From Sipunculus nudus (taxonomy: Eukaryota > Annelida > Sipuncula > Golfingiida > Sipunculidae): a stretch of 64,000 bases of DNA. Each line of letters opens with the position of its first letter. Position 1 is the stretch's first letter. The position numbers were made by a program, and so were the translations under genes. Below are positions 35,449-43,847 of this stretch, piece after piece. The notes under the pieces were generated by a model. It saw nothing but the letters and a program-made list of their open reading frames with translations, made no database searches and was not told where the DNA came from. The stretch spans positions 37,429,229 through 37,493,228 of the forward strand of contig CM049314.1 of the NCBI GenBank assembly GCA_026874595.1, read 5' to 3'.

Positions 35449-35975
35449 CAATACCCTCTGGCTTTAAAAATGAGCGTCCTCGCTCAAAAAAAAATACATC
35501 TATATGGAAAGAATAAAGCATAACACAGTTACTGTGCTGAGTCATGTTGTATGCGTTAGATGGTATTACCCCGTGAAATTTGTTCCACTGGGAGGTGTTA
35601 ATTGAGCGGGAAGTTAATCTCAGCTATGTCTTTATCAATTGGCATGCTAGGAGGTTACTTGACGTACGGTATGCAGGGTCTTTAAGGGTGATGAAATTGA
35701 AACTTATTCTGGCCCCTGGAAGCAGGGAGAATATGTCAGGGTGATGTGGAAGCTCTTGCTAGATTGTCCGAGCTGTCAACGCCAACATGGACACGGTGAC
35801 CCGACATAGGTTTGATGGAGCCTTAAGTTTATTTCTTGTGACCAATGCAAACATTGAGACCGTAAGAAGGAGAGATTTTTTCAAGTGACAAATGACAGGG
35901 GGGGGTAGTAAGGGTTTGGGGTATATATATGGAAGCTAGTGACCATTTTACTTTAAGTCTTTGTTCTATACGAAA
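35449..35975 (+). promoter_or_regulatory. PPT, stem-loop and CRP-alpha promoter
   Basis: On the minus strand CCAGAGGGTAT abuts the LTR and is a likely polypurine tract. TGAGCG-TCCT-CGCTCA (35471-35486) is a perfect stem-loop. On the plus strand the GACCAATGCAAACATTGAGAC motif (35840-35860) combines a CCAAT box and a GCAAACA forkhead-like core. A TATA box at 35921-35930 lies 46 bases before the CRP ATG. Confidence 0.65.
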
Positions 35976-36608
35976 ATGGCATCTTCAATTCCAGTGACCG
36001 AACTTATGGCCATCCGGACTGTAACACCTTGTCCGGATGGGTGTGGTGGGTACACCACATGTTTTAGTGGTACCCTGATTGTTGAAGAGGAAATGTACAG
36101 ACTGTGTATTCTGTGTGGTGAAGGTGTCCCCATGCAGGAAGATCAGGTGAGTGATATGATCACTCACCTGGAAGATTGCAAAAAGAGAGATTTGTTTACT
36201 ATTTGTAACTGTCAGTTGAAGGTGGTGGGACATCAAAACCCCAATCAGTTGTATCAGCTGTGGCGGGCCTTAAAGTTGATAGACAGGTTAGGTTATCCAC
36301 GCTGGGACCTAACCTGTGGCTGTGACGAGTGCCACCAGAGATGCCTGCGCAGTTATGGGGAGTTCCAAAGGAGCACAGATGTGGAAACCTTGATAAGGGC
36401 CGCTGAGGTCCTTATCATGTATAGCGGTCGAGGAGGGTCTGAGTCCTCCTGTGGGACCCTGGAATGCCAGGTAGCCTGGCATGTAGCCGTCACAACCAGG
36501 ACGGCTGCCAATGCCCTGCAACTAGTGGAGGGAGGTCACCTGAGCAGAGGTCTTCTGCAGCTCTTACTAATGTGCCAGGTGTCAACCAGGTTGGAAGGTG
36601 TGCTCTAG
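35976..36608 (+). CDS. CRP-alpha, antisense accessory protein, intact
   Basis: This is a 210-residue protein encoded opposite to gag-pol-env. The ATG (AAAATGG) is the first in frame after the TATA box. Likely metal ligands are C19-x3-C23-x5-C29, C44-x2-C47, H64-x3-C68 and C77/C79; after LGYPRWDL (105-112) comes C114-x-C-x2-C119-x3-C123. The last third has C159/C164, an AWHVAV block and a Leu-rich tail. There is no signal peptide or membrane segment. The TAG stop is immediately followed by GTATGT, a good splice donor. The antisense position and own promoter recall HBZ of HTLV-1 in arrangement only; no sequence similarity is claimed. The function is unknown; a nucleic-acid-binding or regulatory role is inference. 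Confidence 0.75.
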   Translation: MASSIPVTELMAIRTVTPCPDGCGGYTTCFSGTLIVEEEMYRLCILCGEGVPMQEDQVSDMITHLEDCKKRDLFTICNCQLKVVGHQNPNQLYQLWRALKLIDRLGYPRWDLTCGCDECHQRCLRSYGEFQRSTDVETLIRAAEVLIMYSGRGGSESSCGTLECQVAWHVAVTTRTAANALQLVEGGHLSRGLLQLLLMCQVSTRLEGVL

Positions 36609-37173
36609 GTATGTTTCTAACTAACTTCTTTTTTTTTAATTGTATTCCTGATGACCTTTAAGTTTATTTATAACAACTATTCGTAAGGATAATTATATAG
36701 ATATATGTTAAGTACTGGTTGCTGTATATAGCCAGCACTGAGAATACACACCTTGTAATATAAGTACAAGAATACCAGTATGACATGCAATAATGATAAT
36801 AACTGGATTTATGCTATCGTTATGGCCAGGATCATCTCTACAGGAAGTGTAATAACATGATGCTATACTCCTGTAATGTAGTTAAATGTCATTTACTAAT
36901 ATGTAAACACTATATACATATTCATCATACAGCCTAAGCGTACATATATATAACCCAAGATATAAAATATAATATATATCTTAGTTCATGACATTATCAT
37001 TTATACATGTTTATATAATGATGACACTGATACGGTCTATACACATAATACACATAATAATATCTTATGGGACTATCAGTATGTGAAACAATATTAGATG
37101 TCACAATATCAATAATTGCATAACAAAAACATACTTATACATATATATATATATACAATTCTAATAATCCTCA
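36609..37173. other. Spacer between CRP and env ends
   Basis: AT-rich, beginning with the donor-like GTATGT. No reading frame is supported. The reading frames of CRP and env converge here, so it probably holds both 3' untranslated regions. Confidence 0.5.
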
Positions 37174-37612
37174 CTAACCTAGGAGTCCAAGGTTCATAGT
37201 TCCTGGATTACTCCCATGTAAATCTTCAACAGGATACAATGTATTATTTGTACCTGCATTGCTAGGTGGAGGAGCTGATGCCTGAATCTGGGGCATTGGT
37301 TTTCTATTCTCATTGTTAATGTTTAAGTCTTGATTCGGTAACTTATCTTTGGAAATGCAATCTTTAGTATAAATAAATCCATTGTGCATTATGACAAAAC
37401 GAGCCTCATAGAACGGTTCATTGATTATCTGGTGGAGTAGGAAGGCAGTCCATGGTTTTATTGTAATGGACACTGGGAGGGGGATTTGGCCTTGTTTCTC
37501 TCTGGTCCTGATAAAGGACGGATTATCTAAGTGAATGTTCAGGGTGCCCCATAATAGGTGTCGTTTTATAGTCAAAGATTGTATGACAGGGTATAGGTCA
37601 AGTATGTAATGA
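37174..37612 (-). pseudogene. env: env, C-terminal part, cut by transposon
   Basis: This is the 3' part of the env of the full element, from the codons for CPIHY to LGLLG-stop. It matches the uninterrupted env copy at 48698-49399. It contains the MHNGFIYTKDC block and the MPQIQASAPP block. The upstream part resumes at 40271 beyond the YqaJ/THAP transposon. The long C-terminal region after the membrane segments is unusual for F-like envelope proteins. Confidence 0.8.
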
Positions 37613-37756
37613 ATAGGGCAATTTCGGCTAAGTTGCTGGCCAGCTGCCAGACACTGGGGTGGGCCCAAACACAGCCCTGCTTGACCAGGGCACTGCTGTG
37701 TATATGTACTGTGTATATAGGTCAGCACTCACATTGTCTGTTGCAGCATTTAAAGT

Positions 37757-39454
37757 ATGGATAACATATTCAGTAATAAGTCTGTAAAGGAGCTTCAAAC
37801 ATATTTGAAAGAGAGGGGAGTAATAATTGCACAGAGTAGGAAAGCAGAATTAATTGATTTGTGTGTTGCAAGTAAAGAACTTGGTTTACAAATAGACCCA
37901 GACTGTTTGGTTGAAGACAGGGAGGAGGTGTTGGCCAGCAAACTTATCACACATGATAACCAAACACTAAGCAACCCAGGGACCTACACAGATGGTACCA
38001 AGGAAATTAATATCCTACCAACATTGTCAATATTTGACTTATACAATTACTTGATTGCTTTTGATGAATTCAACATACGAAACCTGAGAGAGTATCACAA
38101 GATGGAAGGATACACAATGGCTAAAGATGGAAATGTACTCAGTATTGAGGTATTCCAATATCCCCAAAAAGAATACTTTTTGGTTAAATGCAAAGTAAAG
38201 CCAAGAACAAGAGAGAGGGACCCTGTCACCAATCTGCACCATTACAATGCCTGGATTATAATAACTGATGCTCCTGATACATGTCGCATACATGCTGCTT
38301 ACTGTAGCTGCAAGGGTGGAATAGATGGCTGCTGTAGGCATGTGGTTGCCACTTTATTTGAGATCATTGACTTTATAAATGACCACGCCCAGAAAAGTGT
38401 TACCTCTGGACCTTGTTTGTGGAAAAGGCGCAGTATTCCATGTGAAAATGTATCACCTGTTAACAAGTTGCACACTTGCATACAGGCAGTTTCAAAAAAT
38501 GAAACATCTGCAACAGAAGAGTTATATGACCCTCTGCCACCTGGTACACAACTGCCAACAAAAATGGATTTTATGGAAAGAGTGCGTACTCATTGTCCTG
38601 ATGCAAGTATTTTAGATACTATATTTGTGAGGAATAGAAGTTCCAAAAATATGGAAAATGTTCAACCCCTTTCTTCACTGACCCCTATGGATAATATTAG
38701 CATGCACTATATGTCTCACCGTGATGGACCCTGTTCCAGTTCATGCTTTGAGGACTGTTTTTTGCCTGTTATGCAGTATTCAGAAAATGAAATTAAAGAC
38801 ATTGAAATGGGGACACGTGGACAACATGAAAATAAAATGTGGCACACAATGAGAAGAGGCCTGTTAACAGCTTCAAAGATTCATCAAGTTGTTCATTGTG
38901 TTGATGAAGATAAAACGGCTCATAATTTGTTGCATGGAGGTGCATTTGATGAAAGCAAATTACCTGCTCCAGTGAGATATGGACGCCGCTTTGAGTGTAA
39001 GGCCAGGAACATGTTTGTCAAATCTCACCGATACCTACATAGAAAATGCTCCTTAACTGTTCCTGGTTTGGTAATAAATACTGATATGCCAATCCTGGCA
39101 GCCAGCCCAGATGGTATCCTAAACTGTAAAACCTGTGGTGACAGCCTTATAGAAGTTAAGTGCTTGTATAGTAAGCGTAATTTCCATGCCAGGACAGCAT
39201 TATCCCTGTCAAAAATATGTGAAGATATGGATGGAAATCTTACAATTAACAAAAAACACCCCTACTACACCCAGGTACAAGCACAGATGGCATGCACAGG
39301 AATTCACAATTGTTTTTTGGTGGGATTCACAAATAAAGGAATACACGTTGTTAAAGTAACCTTTAATAAAGTGATCTGGAATGAAATGTTGCACAAGTTG
39401 ATAAACTTTTATGAAAGTCATATGCTCAAGGCTATTACTAGTGACATTGAATAA
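37757..39454 (+). CDS. SAP-SWIM-YqaJ nuclease-like protein
   Basis: This is an intact 565-residue frame starting MDNIFSNKSVKELQTYL. Residues 7-40 look like a SAP-type helix pair (DNA binding). C183-x-C185-x7-C193-x-H195 is a SWIM zinc finger. Residues 360-530 match the YqaJ/lambda-exonuclease fold: RRGLLTASKI (366-375), E413, D452 in SPDG, E466-V-K468 and Q506/Q508. Such proteins are known as multi-copy genes in many invertebrate genomes. Placement between TIRs suggests it serves the transposon, perhaps as a nuclease or recombinase; that role is inferred. Base composition is typical coding, and there is no stop. Confidence 0.85.
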   Translation: MDNIFSNKSVKELQTYLKERGVIIAQSRKAELIDLCVASKELGLQIDPDCLVEDREEVLASKLITHDNQTLSNPGTYTDGTKEINILPTLSIFDLYNYLIAFDEFNIRNLREYHKMEGYTMAKDGNVLSIEVFQYPQKEYFLVKCKVKPRTRERDPVTNLHHYNAWIIITDAPDTCRIHAAYCSCKGGIDGCCRHVVATLFEIIDFINDHAQKSVTSGPCLWKRRSIPCENVSPVNKLHTCIQAVSKNETSATEELYDPLPPGTQLPTKMDFMERVRTHCPDASILDTIFVRNRSSKNMENVQPLSSLTPMDNISMHYMSHRDGPCSSSCFEDCFLPVMQYSENEIKDIEMGTRGQHENKMWHTMRRGLLTASKIHQVVHCVDEDKTAHNLLHGGAFDESKLPAPVRYGRRFECKARNMFVKSHRYLHRKCSLTVPGLVINTDMPILAASPDGILNCKTCGDSLIEVKCLYSKRNFHARTALSLSKICEDMDGNLTINKKHPYYTQVQAQMACTGIHNCFLVGFTNKGIHVVKVTFNKVIWNEMLHKLINFYESHMLKAITSDIE

Positions 39455-39872
39455 TGTAATAACTGACTCTGTTCCTGTATTCTATTTCATTTTCAATGCA
39501 TATTTCAATTTATGCTAAGCACTGCTGCAAATTGCAGAGCACTGCTACAATGAGTGAAATTTGATTTATCAAATATCTCATTTTTATTGGGATAATCCCT
39601 GACAATATTTTAAACATAATTTAAACACACAATTTTATTTCAGACAATGCAGGTAGTAAATCATAAACAATGGTTTGGGTAATGTATTTAATACAGATAT
39701 TGCTTGATACTGATTATACACTGTCAGGATTGTTACTAATAATTAGTTGATTTAATGAAATAAATCATGCACTAAATCCAATTAAAATGAGCCTTCTGTG
39801 TTTGATTATCTTTAAATTATTGCGAATTTAAATCTGTTATGTGCATTAAGTGAATCTGATTAAAAGTCTTAC
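39455..39872. other. Spacer within the YqaJ/THAP transposon
   Basis: AT-rich, with several AATAAA/ATTAAA-like signals for the upstream plus-strand gene near 39750-39790. No second THAP exon is recognised on the minus strand here. Confidence 0.4.
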
Positions 39873-40082
39873 CTTTGAACAAACATACTTGTACTTGTTT
39901 ATTTTTTCAATATTCAGTTGTTCATGAGGCCGTCCACACAGCCTCATCCACCTCTTGCACTTCTCCAGATTTGTTTTAGGTTTTGGAAAGGGTACAAACT
40001 GAACCCCCTTCATGTGGTCCTTATGGGCGTACCTAGAATCACTGTTACAGGTACCCCAGCAACACCTTTTCTTATTTGTCAT
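39873..40082 (-). CDS. THAP-domain first exon
   Basis: This 70-codon exon starts MTNKKRCCWGTC and has the THAP pattern: a Cys pair near the N-terminus, VQFVPFPKP, KRWMRLCGR, and YVCSK at its end. The exon ends AAG|GTAAGA, a consensus donor in phase 0; in THAP proteins the next residues would supply the His of C-x2-H. The second exon is not visible in the element. THAP domains are known DNA-binding parts of several transposases, so it may recognise the TIRs. Confidence 0.7.
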
Positions 40083-40270
40083 TGTGGCAGACTCTCCCCA
40101 TTTGATTATAAGAGTTTAGTAAAACAAAAATAAAGGACACAGCATGCAACAAACACTACAGGGCTGCTTAGTGTATGTATGCTGACCTACTGACCAGTAG
40201 CTCAGCCAAGCCTGAGTTTGGGCCCACCCCAGCATCTGGCACCCTGCCAGCAGCTTAGCCGAAGTGCCCC

Positions 40271-41854
40271 TATTGGACATAGAGGCAGCTGTGTTAGACA
40301 AACGTACTTGCACCGATTCCCATTATTAATGTATAACATTACTGCCGTGGATCCCTTGCTGTTACGTTTACAGAGTGACTTTGTAATCAACACCAGGCCT
40401 GCTATAGCCATAATGATAAGAACACAGATGCTTAAGTATTCATTTGGAAGTCCGGGGACCGTGTTTTCTGGTGCCCCGCTGGTAGTTGTCAAGTAACCAG
40501 GTGTCCATACTAATTTGAATGCGTCCGTCCGTGTAGTAGTCCTTAGTAATGTGAGAGCTAAAGTGAGTTGTCGGAGTCTAATGAATAAGATACAGGTTAG
40601 TATAAAACTAGCTGCTGACAGAAACCAGAAAATATATCCAAGTATATATTTAGTTAATGTCCACTTTGTCTCTGTTGTTTTGGGGATCCATTCGCCTGCT
40701 AATAAAGGGTCAGTGAGTGCTGTATAAATCGGTACTTTATTCTTGGCTGCTTGAACCACTCGTTTGAGACTTAAATGAGCCTGATTTTCTTCAGAAAACA
40801 ATCTGGAAATATTATGTGAATATAACTGAAAATCTGGAATGGTGAAATTAATTGGTGTAGAATTTACCGGGGTGGGGTATGAGAATACCTTGTACAGTCT
40901 CATGATTTCAGCTTTAGCCTGTACAGGAATCTTAATAGATATAAAAACTGTATCGTTATGACGGCGATATAGAACCTTTGTGGTATAATAGTAATTTAGA
41001 TTTACCGGTGCCAGTTTAAACTGTGGATATTTACGGGCTATTTGCTCTGATATCTCTCTCAGTATGTTTTGCAGGAGCTGAGGTGACACTAATAGGGGGG
41101 ACATTCTGTGCTGTAATAGGGTGGTAATACCTTGAAAAATTTCACTGAATTTTATTTTAATTGAGTCGAAATTTGCCAGATGAAGAATGGATAATGCTTG
41201 GATGTCTGCTAGCATGTTTTCTGTTACTGATTTTTCCTTAACGAGGTTAATGACGCTCTGTATTTCATCATGGTTTACTTTAATTGCCTGGAATGCTTTA
41301 CGAAAACGGTGATTAACCCCGGTCAATACACTGTTTAATTTGTCTGTGTTAATTTCGAAGGACTTGCTTAGTTTTGTCGTATAGTTAGCAATACTCTGTA
41401 TATGTCCTTGCAAAACTTGTATTTTATGTTCAGTAGCTGTGCCAAAGAGATTATGGGACAAGTCTCCTAGTAATGAGAATAAAGCCCTTCTCTGTCTGAG
41501 TTGCTTGTTGACCTTAGTCTGAGGAATGATGTCATAAATTTGGGTTGTTACGTTCTGGATGTAATGAGACAATTGAGTTCGGGTCAATTCTAATGTACGT
41601 ACACTTTTGCGAGTTATACCACATGATAATCCTTTTGTCTTTGTACATGACAAGGGTTGAATGGGAATTCTTACTGGGTTATTGGGAATGGTAAACGCCA
41701 GTGTATGTACCCATGTTTGTTCTTCTGCCTGAAGGATACCTATTCTTTGAAAGATGACACCATAATTGAGGCGTTGCTCAATAGGCTTCTGTGCGACCGT
41801 AGTTGTTGACAACACTAGTAATCCTAACAGCCTGAAAAACAGGTGTCTTCCCAT
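40271..41854 (-). pseudogene. env: env, F-protein-like envelope, N-terminal part
   Basis: The start chosen is MGRHLFFRLLGLL, a signal-peptide-like segment just after a splice-acceptor-like CCATTACAG (41869-41877). RQRR followed by a hydrophobic stretch containing LFGTAT fits a furin-type site and fusion peptide, as in errantivirus Env and baculovirus F proteins. Helical regions follow, then two membrane segments (YILGYIFWFLSAASF; YLSICVLIIMAIAGLVL). Compared with the decayed copy at 55198-56019, about 190-210 residues are missing in frame between two similar PTPxN motifs. The 3' part is cut off by the transposon at 40271. Confidence 0.8.
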
Positions 41855-42119
41855 ACCATGGCTGATGTCTGTAATGGACAAAGGGCAATTATTAGTTTTA
41901 TGGCTAATGAGGAGGATCGATGAGTTAATGTATATATTACCCAGCACCGTAATTGAGTGATGGTAATTGGAGCGCGCGCAATGTATAATGGTGCCGAGTA
42001 ATATAAGGACGAATTAAAAAAAAAAATATCGTTATGATGTGATATTTGATATGAAGATTTGATGCCTTTGTTTATTATCAAGCCTGGGATTCCTGCCTGA
42101 TCATTTTAAGAATAGTCTG
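41855..42119 (-). promoter_or_regulatory. pol-env spacer with splice acceptor
   Basis: On the minus strand GCCCTTTGTCCATTACAG|ACATC has a pyrimidine-rich tract and an AG at 41869-41870, just before the env start. This fits production of env from a spliced mRNA. An upstream in-frame ATG at 41947 exists but lacks a signal-peptide context. Confidence 0.5.
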
Positions 42120-43847
42120 TTAGGATTGATATTGTTTCTTTCTTTTTAGGCGGCGGGCCCTGCCGTCCATTGTTCGTTTAATATGGAATTCTCTGATTAA
42201 TGTGGGAGATATATTATCTTCATATTCCCATGTGGCTTTTAAGGATTGCTCTTTCCATTTTACTAAATAAACCCTTTTACCTCTATGTCTTGAGCATTTA
42301 AGTAGTTTGTCGACCTCACCATACTGGTTCGTTGGTGTTTCTCGTATGGACTTGTCCACTGTATTTTGTGTCTCATTTGCGTTCTCGTAGTCTGGAACTG
42401 TATCAGACTGTGTCTCATCGATAGTCTCTGTCTGTGGACGGTCTGTTGACAATGTCGGTAATCCACGGTCCGCTGGGTCATAGAATGGTCTCAATCTGTT
42501 GAAGTGCACTAATGCTGCTAGAGCCTTGTTTGTTGTACAGTCAATTAGTTTGTAAGTATAATTAGAATTTGCTTGTGCAATATAATATGGTCCTATATAT
42601 TTAGGCAATAGCTTTGGGGAAAACCCCGGTTTCTTGGCTATGCGTTTAAGCATGACTCTGTCTCCCACTTGATAGGTAGGATTTGTAGAATTTTTATCTT
42701 GGTGTTCTTTCATTTTGGTTTTATTGACAGCAGTTGCTTCATTAACTATGGACTGAATTTGTGATAGTCTACTTTGTAATGTAACTAGGTATTCCTGACC
42801 TACTGGACCAATTTGTGGTGGTGGTAATAACTGTACATCAATGGGTAGCACAGGTTTCTTGCCAAAGACTACTTCGAATGGACTGTAACCCGCAATTTGT
42901 GATTGAGGTTTACAGCGCATGCCCATTAAAATACTAGGTAACAGGTCTGCCCAATTGTTCTGGTCTGCACTTACGTAAGTACGTAGTGTTTGTGTCAGTG
43001 ACCTATTATACACTTCAACTTGACCATTGGCAGATGGGTGGTATGCACTGGTTTCCACCTTTGTGATTTGAAATAGTTTACACAGATGTTTTATGAGGTG
43101 TGACATGAAATTAGCTCCTCTATCTGATACTAGAATGTGTGGCGCACCGAATCTTGTGATGAAGGTGGTATAAAATGCATCAGCAATGGTTTGAGCATTT
43201 TGATCCTTTAGAGGTACAGCTTCTATCCACTTAGTAAAACTGTCTACCATGACAAGGATATATTTGTATCCTTGTGGGGTGGTCTTAAATGGCCCTGTGA
43301 TATCCAGGTGTACTCTACTGAAGGCTGATGCTATAGGGTAGTTCGTTAGTGGTGCCTGTTTTGCATGGAAGTGGCGTTTAGCTGACTGACATGCTTGACA
43401 AGACTTGATGTAATTTACTAGATCAGTATGCATTGAGTGCCAATAATACTTTGATTTGATGGAATCATAAGTTCGGGAAACCCCCGTATGACAACCTGCG
43501 GCTAATGAGTCATGATATGACCTGAGCAGGTCATCCCTCAATGCTCTGGGAATTACTAGCTGAATAATTGGTTGCCTGCATTGTTTATTCTTACCCCGTG
43601 GATAGTATGTATGATATAAGAGATCGTTGTCAATAAAATAGTCTATACTTTCTAGTATGATATTGCGGGCCATCCGCTGGTCCTCAGGGAGGTCGTTCTT
43701 ATCCTTGAGATAGTTAATGATAAGGGTAAAGTCAGGATCACTCAGTTGATATTGTGATAACTGTTTAGCCTTGTCAGGTAGTAGCTGGTTGGCTAGTTCA
43801 AACGGTTCAGTGTCATTGTACTGGTCAGTAACTAAGGCAAGCACTTG
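42120..43847 (-). CDS. pol: Integrase with GPY/F module and chromodomain
   Basis: An open frame of more than 570 codons continues pol. A zinc-binding HHCC domain (YHDSLAAGCHTG...CQACQ) is followed by the catalytic core with D (LDITGPF), D (VSDRGANF) and E (ANGQVEVYN) in the DD35E arrangement. A GPY/F module (KYIGPYYIA...RLRPFYD) is next, then a chromodomain near the end (KLLKC, YLVKWKEQS, ATWEYEDNI). Chromodomains are known to guide integration to chromatin marks in chromoviruses. Their presence with an env gene is uncommon. The frame is joined to RT except for a TGA at 43848. Confidence 0.9.
   Translation of the reverse strand, partial: QVLALVTDQYNDTEPFELANQLLPDKAKQLSQYQLSDPDFTLIINYLKDKNDLPEDQRMARNIILESIDYFIDNDLLYHTYYPRGKNKQCRQPIIQLVIPRALRDDLLRSYHDSLAAGCHTGVSRTYDSIKSKYYWHSMHTDLVNYIKSCQACQSAKRHFHAKQAPLTNYPIASAFSRVHLDITGPFKTTPQGYKYILVMVDSFTKWIEAVPLKDQNAQTIADAFYTTFITRFGAPHILVSDRGANFMSHLIKHLCKLFQITKVETSAYHPSANGQVEVYNRSLTQTLRTYVSADQNNWADLLPSILMGMRCKPQSQIAGYSPFEVVFGKKPVLPIDVQLLPPPQIGPVGQEYLVTLQSRLSQIQSIVNEATAVNKTKMKEHQDKNSTNPTYQVGDRVMLKRIAKKPGFSPKLLPKYIGPYYIAQANSNYTYKLIDCTTNKALAALVHFNRLRPFYDPADRGLPTLSTDRPQTETIDETQSDTVPDYENANETQNTVDKSIRETPTNQYGEVDKLLKCSRHRGKRVYLVKWKEQSLKATWEYEDNISPTLIREFHIKRTMDGRARRLKRKKQYQS

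Larger units (their letters stand above)
37613..40274. mobile_element. YqaJ/THAP DNA transposon nested in env
   Basis: Terminal inverted repeats of about 60 bp (37613-37672; 40213-40274) share AATAGGG, TTCGGCTAAG, a CTGGC segment and CTGGGGTGGGCCCAAAC. The insertion splits env within the codons for CPI. It carries a plus-strand SAP/SWIM/YqaJ gene and a minus-strand THAP exon. The target duplication cannot be read cleanly because the terminal bases are palindromic with the target (AATA/TATT). I cannot place it in a named superfamily. Confidence 0.8.

Noticed and set aside
35976-36608. CRP as a RING finger or retroviral nucleocapsid
   Set aside because: The Cys/His spacing fits neither the RING cross-brace nor a zinc knuckle; only a general metal-binding guess is justified.
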